Both the position numbers and the translations under genes were made by a program. A stretch of 64,000 nt of DNA from UBA4459 sp963776205 (lineage in GTDB: Bacteria; Bacteroidota; Bacteroidia; Bacteroidales; F082). The stretch covers positions 248,001 to 312,000 of the forward strand of contig CAVZLR010000004.1 of the NCBI GenBank assembly GCA_963776205.1, read 5' to 3'. Under the pieces are notes generated by a model. The model did not search any database, was not told the origin of the DNA, and saw nothing but the letters and a program-made list of their open reading frames with translations. Shown here piece after piece: positions 1 to 8,973 of the stretch; positions within the stretch are counted from its first letter, which is position 1; each line of letters starts with the position of its first letter.

Positions 1-295
1 CTTGGGTTAGGATCACATCATTTTCATCCGCATTTACATGTTGCTTGATCTTTTTATGCGCGTATTGATAGGCTTTGGTCATCAGGGTGCCAGTTTCCGT
101 AGTCTCAGTATGCGTATTGGCAACATAAGGTCCTATGTCAAGCAGCATCCTTTCTTCAATCGGCTGATACAGGCGGCCACTAGCAATCCAGTCGGCATAG
201 ATCATTTTTTTGATACCATAAGGCGTTTCGATCATCTGTTCAATACCTACAACCTGGTTTCTGAATTTACTGAAATGTTTTTCGAGACTATTCAT
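1..295 (-). CDS. Class V aminotransferase-fold PLP enzyme, N-terminal fragment
   Basis: The reverse strand reads from an ATG at 295 to the window edge without a stop (98 codons seen). The fragment contains a T-P-Y-G-I-K-K-M-I-Y-A-D-W-I-A-S-G stretch followed by P-I-E-E and a TH-TE-T-TE-TG motif. This is the N-terminal signature I associate with class V aminotransferase/cysteine desulfurase-like (selenocysteine lyase-like) PLP enzymes: a 'YLDxAASG' strand, then the first substrate loop. The catalytic lysine lies outside the window, so the substrate cannot be judged. A TAnnTTTG box about 90 bp upstream could be its promoter. The gene continues beyond base 1. Confidence 0.72.
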   Translation of the reverse strand, partial: MNSLEKHFSKFRNQVVGIEQMIETPYGIKKMIYADWIASGRLYQPIEERMLLDIGPYVANTHTETTETGTLMTKAYQYAHKKIKQHVNADENDVILTQ

Positions 296-383
296 ACACA
301 TGGCTTATTTAATGTTTACTATATAGTTTAGAGACAACTAATTCCTGTTTTTGGTATGCATTTGAAAGGATAATTTAGCAAGA

Positions 384-391
384 CAAATGTA
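384..391 (-). promoter_or_regulatory. Candidate -7 box for the aminotransferase-fold gene
   Basis: On the reverse strand the octamer reads TACATTTG, an exact match to the Bacteroidota -7 consensus TAnnTTTG. It lies about 89 bp upstream of the ATG at 295. No convincing TTG/TTTG -33 box was found, so this is tentative. Confidence 0.3.
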
Positions 392-413
392 ATGAAAAAG
401 GGGAGATATCTTC

Positions 414-455
414 AGTCGAGCACAGTCTCCAGTCTAGTCTGCTTAGTCGGTAGTC
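414..455. repeat. Degenerate AGTC-rich short array in intergenic DNA
   Basis: AGTC occurs six times in 42 bp (at 414, 424, 431, 436, 445 and 452), often as CAGTCT. This is the only low-complexity structure in the 296-491 gap, which otherwise holds no gene I can support. Similar CAGTC-type arrays occur between genes in some Bacteroidota; the function is unknown. Confidence 0.45.
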
Positions 456-491
456 TACAGTTTCGGTTCCCAGCAAACAGCAACTCAACTA

Positions 492-821
492 CTATTCAAA
501 CCAGGGATCGTAATGGGTGTTGGGGCTGGAGTATATGTCTGTATTGTTATAACGTAAGATTGTTTTGAGCATGGCAGATTGAGTTTTTGCCTTTTTGTCA
601 TTCTGATCCAGACTGAGGATTTTCAGATAATCGTTAATGGCATTGGCCCATTCCTGTTGTTTTTCAAAAAGTTGTGCCCGTGTGTGCAGGAGTTCAATAT
701 CTTCAGGCGATTCCGAAAGCAATGATTTTATCTGATCAATGCATTCCGAAACCGTTGAAGTACCAGAAGAATCCTTAGATTTTGCAATAATTGATACTCT
801 TTCCTTTTCAGATGCTTTCAT
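492..821 (-). CDS. Small TPR-repeat protein (109 aa)
   Basis: The protein has no signal peptide. Residues about 25-90 form two tetratricopeptide-like helical hairpins: a segment ending in P-E-D-I-E-L-L-H-T-R-A, then Q-E-W-A-N-A-I-N-D-Y-L-K-I-L-S-L-D-Q-N, which matches the TPR W/A/Y/P spacing. The C-terminus ends Y-D-P-W-F-E. It lies 24 bp downstream of the large TPR protein on the same strand, so the two are probably co-transcribed, and it may act as a cytoplasmic scaffold. I do not recognise a specific family. It could also be a degenerate relative of the larger TPR gene, but the reading frame is clean. Confidence 0.7.
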   Translation of the reverse strand: MKASEKERVSIIAKSKDSSGTSTVSECIDQIKSLLSESPEDIELLHTRAQLFEKQQEWANAINDYLKILSLDQNDKKAKTQSAMLKTILRYNNTDIYSSPNTHYDPWFE

Positions 822-845
822 AAATAAAATAAAAGTAATTTGAGT

Positions 846-3539
846 TTAATTACTGGTAGTTATCCGAACGATGCTGATCTCGATATCGCCGTTTTGTGAA
901 TAAATCGACATCCAATTGTTGTCTTCAGCAAACCATTTATATTGATTACCCACACGGATGATGAAATCATTCATTTCTTCATCCTGAGGCACCTGGACAA
1001 CAAATCCGCCATTTTTACCACTATCGCCACCATAACTGAAGATCATTTTAAATGACTGGTTGGTTAGATTGCGCGCTTTTACGAGTACATAATTGCTTTT
1101 ACGTACGTTAACAGGAATCGGATCAAAATCAAATTTCTCAGTAACTTCCGAGTTAATCACTATACGTTCTTTTACAATATCAGTGATGGCATTGTCATCC
1201 AAATACTTGGTGATCTTTCGAATCATTTCAGTGGGATAGGGCTCATCAGGGAGCATACTTCGAGCTTGCTGGTAGCTTTGGATAGCCTTGTCGTAAATCC
1301 TTGAACTATACAAATTGTCAGCTTCAGCAATCACCACATCATATTGTCCTCGAATTACTTTTAACTCTTCATCCAGGAGTTTTTCACTCTCTTTAATTTT
1401 AGCGTTTGGATAATTCTCATCAGGTTTTATACTTCGTGCTATTTTATAATCGATAAGCGCATCTTTATAATTGCCTTGTGTAAAATAAACATCTGCTTTA
1501 GTGATGGCTTCCATGTAGCGTTGTTGCCTCTCGGCAGCCAACCGCTCTAAGATCTCATCAATTTCCAGTATTTTCTGCTGGGGATACCTTTCAGAAGGTT
1601 TAGCTGATAGAGCTTTTTCGTATTCTACTCTTGCTAATTCATAACTTTTTTCACCGAAAAGCAGGTCTCCACTTTGGATTGAATTATCATAAGTTTCCCG
1701 CCTTGCAATTTCTCTTTCCCTGTTAATTTTGAGTGTTCTGGCATGATCCATATTGGCCAGTGCTTTTTCACCGGTTGGCTTTATGCGCAGGGCTTCTTCA
1801 TAAGAAGAAATCGCATCATTATAATTCTGGAGAGTCAGTAATGAATCACCCTTCTGCAGATGTACCTGGTAAATGGCATCTATTTCTGCCTGCCTTATGC
1901 GTGCATCAACAATACTGTCGATTTCTTCAATCTTCTGTTGAGGTAAAATCTCGTAAGACTTCAACTCAAGCGCATTCTGATAAGCCATTTTGGCATCTTC
2001 CAGTTTATCTTCATTGAACAAGCGGGCAGCAAGTATTATTTGTTTGCTGTAATTCTCATCCAGTTCTTTCTGAGCTGCTGCATTTAATAACAGTTGCTGA
2101 ATCTCTTCAATCCGTTTCTGTGGGTAATCATCCATCGATTTGATCGCCTGGGCTTCTTTGTATTTGCTTGTTGCCAAATCGTAGTGTCCTTCATTAAAAA
2201 GTTTATCTCCTTCTGCAATTAATGCGAGGTATTCCTTATCCAACTTCTCCTTTTCAGCAATCAATGCTAATTCTTTCTCAATATCCACTATGCGCTGCTG
2301 AGGATATGCGTCATCTGGTCTGATGGTAAGTGCAAATTCATATTGTTCTTTTGACGACATATATTGCTTAGCATCGAATAAACTATCAGCTTTTACAAGC
2401 ATATTTGCATAGTTTTCTTCAAAAGCCATACGCTGAGCAGCAAAATGCGCATCAATTTCAGCAAGTTTTGATTTTGGATATGATTCACCCGGTTTTAATG
2501 TCAATGCCAAATTATATTGTCCCTGGGCAGCTGTAAACTCTTCAATAGTGAGCAGACTGTCTGCTTTATGAATGCTTCTGTTGTAGTTGTGATCGAGATC
2601 TTTCATTTGGAGTGCCAATTGATCATTGATCTTACTGATCATATCCTGTGGATAGCTATTTTCAGGCCATAATTCTGCTGCTTCATTGTACTTTGCCATA
2701 GCACCCATGAAATCCTTGTTGATGTACAATTCATCCGCTGCGTCAACGCGGATATTGTATTTACGTTGGTTATCTGCCTTTGGCTTAATATCAGATATCC
2801 AGTTATTTACAACTTCGTTTTCAGGAAAAATATCGTAAGCGTTTTCAAAATGATCTAAAGCGACTGCATAATTTTTAATAAGGAGGTATCGCTGTGCTTC
2901 TTCCATTTGCTCATCAAACAATTTCATATTGTTATTATAAGCTTCTTTCTGATTTTTTGCCAGGTTGATCTGGTCTACAGGTAAGGTTTTATCCGGGAAA
3001 ATATCAAGTGCTTCGTTAAACGCTAATATGGCTTCGTCAAATTGTTTTTCTGCAAGTAATTTATTACCTGTTTCCATGGCTGTCTCAAATGCACTGATCT
3101 TGTCTTTTTGATCGGATTGTAATTTTTCAATTTTCGAAATCTGATTTTTTGCATATTCATCCCCGGGGATTACCTGGATAGCTCTTCGGTATTGTTCTTT
3201 TGCTTTATCAAGTGCCATTTCGTCGAACATCACATCAGCCAGATCAATTATATCATAATATTCATCTTCCTTGCTCAATTGGCTTTTCATCATTTCCACG
3301 ATACTGACGATTTGTTCATTGGCATATGAGTCATCAGTTTTGTATTTGAGCGCCATCTGATAGTATGCTTTTGCGTCAAGCAGATTGTTCACTTTCAGGT
3401 TTTTATCGCCAAGTGACACGGCTTCTTCGTAGGTTTTGGCCTGCTGAGAGATTGCATTGTTGGCCATGATGATGAAACCCATCAAGAATAATAATCTCAA
3501 TAATTTTGATAAAAACTTTATGTGCTTATTCAATTTCAA
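846..3539 (-). CDS. Exported protein of 13 tandem TPR-like units with a C-terminal beta domain
   Basis: The 897-residue protein starts with a signal/anchor sequence (residues about 7-31, ending A-I-S-Q). Residues about 36-790 hold roughly 13 repeats of 50-60 residues. Each unit has the pattern Y-x5-7-AD-x-L-x5-Y-x2-A-x3-Y-x2-A-L-x-I-K-P-x3-YPQ-x2-I-x-E-I, which is a TPR hairpin plus an extra helix. The last ~110 residues lack the repeat and look like a beta-sandwich, with segments such as N-Y-V-L-V-K-A-R-N-L-T-N-Q and W-M-S-I-Y-S-Q-N-G-D. It is likely periplasmic or anchored on the inner membrane as a scaffold. It lies 26 bp downstream of the LolD-like ATPase, on the same strand. Function unknown; the TPR assignment is firm. 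Confidence 0.85.
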   Translation of the reverse strand: MKLNKHIKFLSKLLRLLFLMGFIIMANNAISQQAKTYEEAVSLGDKNLKVNNLLDAKAYYQMALKYKTDDSYANEQIVSIVEMMKSQLSKEDEYYDIIDLADVMFDEMALDKAKEQYRRAIQVIPGDEYAKNQISKIEKLQSDQKDKISAFETAMETGNKLLAEKQFDEAILAFNEALDIFPDKTLPVDQINLAKNQKEAYNNNMKLFDEQMEEAQRYLLIKNYAVALDHFENAYDIFPENEVVNNWISDIKPKADNQRKYNIRVDAADELYINKDFMGAMAKYNEAAELWPENSYPQDMISKINDQLALQMKDLDHNYNRSIHKADSLLTIEEFTAAQGQYNLALTLKPGESYPKSKLAEIDAHFAAQRMAFEENYANMLVKADSLFDAKQYMSSKEQYEFALTIRPDDAYPQQRIVDIEKELALIAEKEKLDKEYLALIAEGDKLFNEGHYDLATSKYKEAQAIKSMDDYPQKRIEEIQQLLLNAAAQKELDENYSKQIILAARLFNEDKLEDAKMAYQNALELKSYEILPQQKIEEIDSIVDARIRQAEIDAIYQVHLQKGDSLLTLQNYNDAISSYEEALRIKPTGEKALANMDHARTLKINREREIARRETYDNSIQSGDLLFGEKSYELARVEYEKALSAKPSERYPQQKILEIDEILERLAAERQQRYMEAITKADVYFTQGNYKDALIDYKIARSIKPDENYPNAKIKESEKLLDEELKVIRGQYDVVIAEADNLYSSRIYDKAIQSYQQARSMLPDEPYPTEMIRKITKYLDDNAITDIVKERIVINSEVTEKFDFDPIPVNVRKSNYVLVKARNLTNQSFKMIFSYGGDSGKNGGFVVQVPQDEEMNDFIIRVGNQYKWFAEDNNWMSIYSQNGDIEISIVRITTSN

Positions 3540-3565
3540 TTCCTGCTGAGTTTTGTAGAAAACGT

Positions 3566-4237
3566 TTAATCTGCTTTATTATTTTCTTTGGGAATCACGC
3601 CGTCAATGATTTCCACTTTACGATCGGCAAGATTCGCCAGTTCTTTGTTGTGTGTTACAATTACAAATGTTTGCCCGAACTCTTCCCTCAGCTTTAAAAA
3701 TAATTGGTGTAATGCCTGCGATGCATTTGAATCGAGGTTGCCAGATGGCTCATCAGCCAGAATTACTGCCGGATTGTTAATCAATGCCCTGGCAATGGCA
3801 ACACGCTGTTGCTCGCCACCCGACATGGCAGATGGTTTATGCTCAGCACGATCTGTTAAGTTCATAAAATCCAGTAATTCATAGGCTTTTTTTTCTGCTT
3901 CTTTTTTTGAAAGTCCTTTAATAAAAGCTGGAATACAAATGTTCTCAAGGGCTGTAAATTCGGGTAGCAAATGATGAAACTGGAATACGAAACCGATTTT
4001 ACTATTTCTGAATTCAGAAAGAGCCTTGTCTCCAAGTTCCGTTGCCCTGATACCATCAATCTGAACAATTCCCTGGTCCGCATTTTCAATTGTGCCCATT
4101 ATTTGAAGCAGCGTTGATTTGCCAGCCCCGGAAGCGCCCACGATGGAAATGATCTCCTGTTTCTCTACTTCCAGGTTGATGCCTTTAAGGACTTCTACAC
4201 TTCCGAATGATTTATGTATGTTGGTTGCTTTGAGCAT
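3566..4237 (-). CDS. lolD: ABC transporter ATPase, LolD/FtsE-like
   Basis: The 223-residue protein carries Walker A G-A-S-G-A-G-K-S, a Q-loop at F-V-F-Q-F-H-H-L-L, signature S-G-G-E-Q-Q-R-V-A-I-A-R-A-L, Walker B V-I-L-A-D-E-P and the switch His in V-T-H-N. H-H-L-L-P-E-F-T-A-L-E-N is characteristic of the LolD group, which powers lipoprotein release from the inner membrane together with LolC/LolE. The open frame extends 30 codons upstream, but the ATG at 4237 gives the normal LolD N-terminus (M-L-K-A-T-N-I-H-K-S-F) and was chosen. No permease gene is adjacent; that is common in Bacteroidota but leaves the partner unknown. It heads a set with the TPR genes downstream. Confidence 0.85.
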   Translation of the reverse strand: MLKATNIHKSFGSVEVLKGINLEVEKQEIISIVGASGAGKSTLLQIMGTIENADQGIVQIDGIRATELGDKALSEFRNSKIGFVFQFHHLLPEFTALENICIPAFIKGLSKKEAEKKAYELLDFMNLTDRAEHKPSAMSGGEQQRVAIARALINNPAVILADEPSGNLDSNASQALHQLFLKLREEFGQTFVIVTHNKELANLADRKVEIIDGVIPKENNKAD

Positions 4238-4433
4238 ATAATTTTGACAGCGCTGCAAAGATAATAAAATGACTTTTGGATGATGACTGTTTATATTATA
4301 ATATAACTGAAGGTTTAAAGGGTTCATTTCATAAGTCTATATTAGAGAAATTTAAGTAATTTGAATGGCAGTTAAAGGATATTGTTCTATTTTTGGTGGC
4401 GAAAAACTTGTTTTAATCCTTTTAGAAATTAAC

Positions 4434-5624
4434 ATGAATCTTCACGAATACCAGGGTAAATCAATCTTGCAGGGCTATGGCGTTTCTGTTCCATTTGGAA
4501 TAATTGCTATTTCTCCTGATAATGCAGTTGAAGCTGCGAAAAGCATTCAGAAACAAACCGGTTCGGATAAATGGGCTGTAAAAGCGCAGATACATGCGGG
4601 AGGCCGTGGAAAAGGGGGAGGTGTAAAAATTGCTAAAACGCTTGATGAAGTGCGGGATTATGCAGACCAGATCATCGGAATGATGCTGGTAACTCCACAG
4701 ACCAAAAAAGAAGGTAAACTGGTGAAGCAAGTGCTCGTGGAGCAAAATATTTATTATCCCGGCCCGGAAGAAGTGGAAGAATATTATATGAGCATTTTGC
4801 TTAACAGGGATAAAGGACAGAATATGGTGATGTATTCGCCACGTGGCGGGATGAATATTGAACAGGTGGCTGAAGAAACCCCCGATGAAATTTTCACAGA
4901 AATCATTGATCCAAAAGTGGGTTTGACGGGTTTCCAGGCCAGGCGGATTGCATTTAACCTCGGGTTAAGCGGTACCCCTTTCAAGGAAATGGTGAAATTT
5001 GTGGTTGCCCTTTACAAAGCGTATGTGGGTTCTGATGCCAGTTTATTCGAGATCAACCCGGTGATCAAAGCTGCAGATGGCAGAGTATACGCTGCCGATG
5101 CCAAAGTTTCTATCGATAACAATGCGTTATACCGTCATAAGGATATTCATGCCATGCGCGATCTTTCAGAAGAAGATCCGACAGAAGTGGAAGCCAGCCG
5201 TTTCGACCTGAATTTTGTGAAACTGGATGGTAATGTAGGCTGTATGGTGAACGGCGCCGGACTGGCAATGGCTACCATGGATATGATCAAGATGTCTGGT
5301 GGTGAACCCGCTAACTTTCTGGATGTGGGTGGCACTGCAGATGCAAAACGAGTAGAAGAAGCATTCCGCATTATTTTGAAAGATGATAGCGTAAAAGCCA
5401 TACTTGTGAATATTTTTGGAGGTATTGTACGTTGCGACAAGGTTGCCCAGGGTATTGTGGATGCTTACCAGAATATTGGTGAGATCAAAGTTCCAATTAT
5501 CGTTCGATTACAGGGTACCAATGCTGAAGAGGGCAAAGAACTGATCGATAAATCAGGTTTGAAAGTCCACTCTGCCATTCTATTACAAGAAGCTGCTGAG
5601 CTGGTGAATGAAGTATTGAGCTAA
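4434..5624 (+). CDS. sucC: Succinyl-CoA synthetase (ADP-forming) beta subunit
   Basis: SucC forms succinate and ATP (or GTP) from succinyl-CoA in the TCA cycle, as a heteromer with SucD. The start at 4434 gives the standard N-terminus M-N-L-H-E-Y-Q-G-K. An ATP-grasp domain follows (K-A-Q-I-H-A-G-G-R-G-K-G-G-G-V-K near residue 50; E-I-N-P metal-binding motif near residue 205). The CoA-ligase domain carries G-A-G-L-A-M-A-T-M-D, L-D-V-G-G-T-A and I-F-G-G-I-V-R-C-D. The 396-residue length is normal. An upstream in-frame ATG at 4365 would add 23 unrelated residues and was rejected. sucD is not adjacent. A strong terminator follows. Confidence 0.96.
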   Translation: MNLHEYQGKSILQGYGVSVPFGIIAISPDNAVEAAKSIQKQTGSDKWAVKAQIHAGGRGKGGGVKIAKTLDEVRDYADQIIGMMLVTPQTKKEGKLVKQVLVEQNIYYPGPEEVEEYYMSILLNRDKGQNMVMYSPRGGMNIEQVAEETPDEIFTEIIDPKVGLTGFQARRIAFNLGLSGTPFKEMVKFVVALYKAYVGSDASLFEINPVIKAADGRVYAADAKVSIDNNALYRHKDIHAMRDLSEEDPTEVEASRFDLNFVKLDGNVGCMVNGAGLAMATMDMIKMSGGEPANFLDVGGTADAKRVEEAFRIILKDDSVKAILVNIFGGIVRCDKVAQGIVDAYQNIGEIKVPIIVRLQGTNAEEGKELIDKSGLKVHSAILLQEAAELVNEVLS

Positions 5625-5636
5625 CCATAGAATAAC

Positions 5637-5669
5637 AATAAAAAAGGGGCGATGAGCCCCTTTTTTATT
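5637..5669. terminator. Bidirectional rho-independent terminator after sucC
   Basis: A perfect 14-bp stem (5637-5650 with 5656-5669) encloses the 5-nt loop GATGA. The stem has a GGGGC/GCCCC core flanked by A6/T6 tracts, so it can terminate both sucC from the left and the convergent secreted-protein gene from the right. Confidence 0.95.
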
Positions 5670-5686
5670 GTTTTGAAAAACCCTGT

Positions 5687-6523
5687 TTATTTCTTTTCAG
5701 AAGTCGTTGTGATGGTGCCGCTTATGGTTGCCGGAAATGTCTGACCATTCTGCTCAATATCAAGTTCAATTTCCTGGTTTAATACTGATTCAATCAACCA
5801 GCCTGTTTTTACATCTACCCGCATTTCACCAGTCAAGGTACCGTCCATTTTCATTTCCTGGTCATCAATTTTATTGGAGCTTATGGTGCCATTTAATCCT
5901 AGTGTGGCTTCTTTACCACTTACTTTCAGTAAGGTATATGTCATCTGAACTTTCATATCACTATTTTCAATAGGTTCAACATCACCTTCCCAGCTTTCTC
6001 CCACACTTACAGGACCATCTTTATAAATGGCAAAATTTGATCCTGAGCTTATATTATTAATAACTTCGTCATTGGACAAATTACTGGCATCTACTTCAGT
6101 TATATGACCTTTTTCATCCATGGTCATTTTATAATCCTTACCAATGATATTATTCATCTCTTCACCAATTTTAGCTGCCATTGGATTTTGCATGCTGTTC
6201 GGGTCCTCCGAGTCGTAAGTAATTTGCATGCCAAATATACTTTGTGTCATTTTAATGGCATCTATAGAAGTTGCAATTCTATATTCACTACCCATTTTTT
6301 CATTAACATTAGATGTCATCCTGAAATCCATCAACTGGTCTAAAGCCATTGTTTGTCCGCCGGCATCAAATACTATATCCTGGTCAATATGCAATTTGTA
6401 CTCATATTTATCACCTTGGTTGAGGTCATATTTCAAGTCAACACTTTGTGCGAATAAATTAATTAACAATCCCGGTAACAGAACTATAGTTATCGTAGCA
6501 ATGATTTTTTTGTAATTGTTCAT
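5687..6523 (-). CDS. Secreted protein, resembles DUF6263
   Basis: The 278-residue protein has a signal peptide (residues about 5-26, ending L-F-A-Q). The mature region opens with V-D-L-K-Y-D-L-N-Q-G-D-K-Y-E-Y-K-L. It contains a G-H-I-T-E-V segment and ends in alternating-hydrophobic beta strands (T-F-P-A-T-I-S-G-T-I-T-T-T). The 'L-x-Y-x-L-x-x-G-x-x-Y' opening and the D-x-x-G-x-I-T/V middle are what I associate with the DUF6263 group of periplasmic or surface proteins. No catalytic residues are visible. It is 15 bp upstream-adjacent to the end of sucC's terminator and lies 15 bp after dnaB, on the same strand as dnaB. Function unknown. Confidence 0.6.
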   Translation of the reverse strand: MNNYKKIIATITIVLLPGLLINLFAQSVDLKYDLNQGDKYEYKLHIDQDIVFDAGGQTMALDQLMDFRMTSNVNEKMGSEYRIATSIDAIKMTQSIFGMQITYDSEDPNSMQNPMAAKIGEEMNNIIGKDYKMTMDEKGHITEVDASNLSNDEVINNISSGSNFAIYKDGPVSVGESWEGDVEPIENSDMKVQMTYTLLKVSGKEATLGLNGTISSNKIDDQEMKMDGTLTGEMRVDVKTGWLIESVLNQEIELDIEQNGQTFPATISGTITTTSEKK

Positions 6524-6538
6524 ATGTTTATAATTTTA

Positions 6539-8047
6539 TTAAAAAGGTGTATCTTCTGTTTCATTTAAATCATTCATTTTTGATGGCAGGGTTTTAATCC
6601 CGGCACTCACATCAGAAATAGAATAATTACTTCCTGATTCGTGATCTTCAAATTTGGCAAAAGTTTCAATGAACTTCAATTTAACTTCACCTGTCGGCCC
6701 ATTCCTGTGCTTGGCGATAATCACTTCTGCAACGCGATGTGTTGAAGTACCATCTTCAAATTCATCCAGCTTATAATATTCAGGCCTGTAGATGAACAAT
6801 ACCAGGTCGGCATCCTGCTCAATAGCTCCCGACTCACGTAAGTCGGAAAGTATTGGCCTTTTGGTTTGTCCGGGTCTGTTCTCAACCGCACGGCTTAACT
6901 GCGATAAAGCCAGTACCGGAACGTCAAGTTCTTTTGCCAGCGCTTTTAAAGAACGTGATATCTGGCTGATTTCTTGTTCACGGTTACCTTTACTATCACC
7001 ACCGCCAGACATTAATTGCAAATAATCAATGAAAACCATCTGAATATCATGCTGTTGCTTTAATCTCCGGCATTTGGCCCGGAGTTCAAAAATAGTGAGT
7101 GCCGGAGTGTCGTCAATGAATATTTTGGCATCAACCAGGTTAGATATTTTATCGTTTAGTTGTTGCCATTCATGTCCGGCAAGATCACCTCGCTTTAGCT
7201 TATCTGCTCTTAATTCGGTTTCACTCGAGATTAGCCTGGTTACCAATTGTATGGCTGACATCTCCAATGAAAAGAAAACAATCGGTTTATTGAATTCAAC
7301 GGCAACATTTCTTGCCATTGATAAGGCTAATGCTGTTTTTCCCATAGATGGACGAGCGGCGAGTATGATTAGGTCCGATCTTTGCCATCCTGATGTTTTT
7401 CGATCAAGTTCTACAAATCCTGAAGGGACACCCCTTAATTGTGAATCTGAATTTTTGGCATTTTCAATGTCTTCAATGGCTTGTTTAACCAATGAAGGCA
7501 TATCTTCAAAACTCCTTCTCAAATTCGTTTCTGAAACGGCGAACAGGTTTTGTTCTGCTTTATCCAGCAAATTGAAAACATCTGTTGTGTCTTCATATGC
7601 ATCGTTGATGATCTCCGTTGATATGGTTATCAGTTCTCGTTGAATGTGCTTTTGAAGAATTATACGTGCGTGGTACTCTACATTAGCTGCTGATGCAATC
7701 CGGCTTGTTAAACTTGTAATATAATAAGGTCCCCCCACCATTTCCAATTCGCCCATGCTTTTCAATTCGTTGGTAACAGTCAGTATATCAACAGGTTCCG
7801 ATTTCGTAAATAAACTTTGTATGGCCTTAAAAATACGCTGGTGCTTATCGAGGTAAAATACTTTTGGTGACAGAATATCGATAACGGCTGAAACTGCATC
7901 TTTTTCAAGCATCATTGCCCCGAGAACTGCTTCTTCAAGTTCAACCGCCTGAGGAGGTACTTTTCCATGCTCAATTAACTGACTTGTAATGTTGGAAAGT
8001 TTTTGAGGTGTTGTCTTTTTTCTGACGTTTTTCGCTGTCTCTTCCAT
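6539..8047 (-). CDS. dnaB: Replicative DNA helicase DnaB
   Basis: DnaB is the hexameric 5'-3' helicase of the replication fork. The N-terminal helical domain (residues about 30-180) contains P-P-Q-A-V-E-L-E-E-A-V-L-G-A-M-M-L. The RecA-like C-terminal domain begins G-V-P-S-G-F-V-E-L-D, with Walker A A-R-P-S-M-G-K-T (231-238), Walker B F-I-D-Y-L-Q-L-M (339-346), L-S-Q-L-S-R-A-V-E-N-R and the D-L-R-E-S-G-A-I-E-Q-D-A-D motif. At 502 residues it is the usual length and shows no intein. A TATTTTTG box at 8053-8060 (reverse strand) sits almost on the start codon, suggesting a very short leader. Confidence 0.97.
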   Translation of the reverse strand: MEETAKNVRKKTTPQKLSNITSQLIEHGKVPPQAVELEEAVLGAMMLEKDAVSAVIDILSPKVFYLDKHQRIFKAIQSLFTKSEPVDILTVTNELKSMGELEMVGGPYYITSLTSRIASAANVEYHARIILQKHIQRELITISTEIINDAYEDTTDVFNLLDKAEQNLFAVSETNLRRSFEDMPSLVKQAIEDIENAKNSDSQLRGVPSGFVELDRKTSGWQRSDLIILAARPSMGKTALALSMARNVAVEFNKPIVFFSLEMSAIQLVTRLISSETELRADKLKRGDLAGHEWQQLNDKISNLVDAKIFIDDTPALTIFELRAKCRRLKQQHDIQMVFIDYLQLMSGGGDSKGNREQEISQISRSLKALAKELDVPVLALSQLSRAVENRPGQTKRPILSDLRESGAIEQDADLVLFIYRPEYYKLDEFEDGTSTHRVAEVIIAKHRNGPTGEVKLKFIETFAKFEDHESGSNYSISDVSAGIKTLPSKMNDLNETEDTPF

Positions 8048-8172
8048 GAAGCCAAAAATACAAATAATGAATAGTGGTTAATAAGCTGTTCATAACTATT
8101 TTTAAGTTTTACTTAAATGAAATATTATCAGTGAGTTGTAAAGATTTTTGAGGAAAAGGGACACGACCTGGT

Positions 8173-8943
8173 TCAGGCATTCAATTGTTCAATTTTATCA
8201 AGAAATTCATAAAATGTTTCATTGGATGACAGATTGTAAGATTCAATTAATGACTTATCTGCCATATTTTTCCAGCAGTGCCCGATAAAATCACAAGGGT
8301 AAGGGTCAATACAATGTTCGCCTATATCAATTTTAGGAGAACTATTCAAATGCAATGTATCTTTTTCTTCAATGACTTTCTCTCTCACATAATCCTGAAG
8401 TTTCAGTACTTTTTCAAGCACACTTTCGAAAATAAAAATATCGTCTAGCCTAACATCTCCTTCGAAAGAATAATCTTTATTAACATAAATAAGGAACATA
8501 TCTTTCAGCTTCAATCCTGAATTTGTGATCACATAATACTGAAAAGCGGCATCCAGTAAATATGTATTAGAAAGCTTTAAAGAACTTTTTACTTCATAAC
8601 CAAACCATCCGTCATCTTTCCGATGCAAAATATCGAGCATGATCAGCAACTGATCAAACTGAAAAACAGCTTCATAAAGTGTATCATATTTTCCCTGACG
8701 GATTATTTCAGTGGTTTCAAGCACCCTTTTTTGATATTGAGAAGGTGAACGTGGTGTGAGATCAATACCTCCGGGAAAAAGCCGTTGAGCCAGTATGCCA
8801 AGGCGTGAACCCCGTTTGAATTTGGCCAGTTGTTCAGGGCTGAGTTTATCTCTTAAAAAGGGTCTTTTTTTATTCAGGTACAGCGATTTCAAACATTGGT
8901 TACCCCGAATAAAGGTAGATTTGGATAGGATATGTCTTTCCAT
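8173..8943 (-). CDS. Cas4/RecB-type PD-(D/E)XK nuclease with probable Fe-S cluster
   Basis: The 256-residue protein opens L-S-K-S-T-F-I-R-G-N-Q-C-L-K-S-L-Y-L, like the N-terminus of DUF2779/Cas4-like nucleases. A PD-(D/E)XK core is visible: E91, D104 and E117-V-K119, followed by a Q-Y-Y helix near 135. Four cysteines (C17, C211, C217, C223) have the one-plus-three arrangement that binds a 4Fe-4S cluster in Cas4 and AddB. No cas genes or CRISPR repeats are present in the window. The gene lies 30 bp downstream of a DEDDy exonuclease on the same strand. In DUF2779 and TM0106-type proteins these two activities are fused, so I infer a two-gene version of that machine, with an unknown role in DNA processing or repair. 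Confidence 0.75.
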   Translation of the reverse strand: MERHILSKSTFIRGNQCLKSLYLNKKRPFLRDKLSPEQLAKFKRGSRLGILAQRLFPGGIDLTPRSPSQYQKRVLETTEIIRQGKYDTLYEAVFQFDQLLIMLDILHRKDDGWFGYEVKSSLKLSNTYLLDAAFQYYVITNSGLKLKDMFLIYVNKDYSFEGDVRLDDIFIFESVLEKVLKLQDYVREKVIEEKDTLHLNSSPKIDIGEHCIDPYPCDFIGHCWKNMADKSLIESYNLSSNETFYEFLDKIEQLNA

Positions 8944-8973
8944 TAGATCATTTTATTTTTGTGGTCAAGCTAA

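Noticed and set aside
5625..6523. sucD downstream of sucC
   Set aside because: A strong terminator and a convergent unrelated gene follow; sucD is not in this window.
7074..7643. Open 189-codon frame antisense to dnaB
   Set aside because: No start context, no recognisable family, and it mirrors a conserved gene. Other long antisense frames were discarded on the same grounds.
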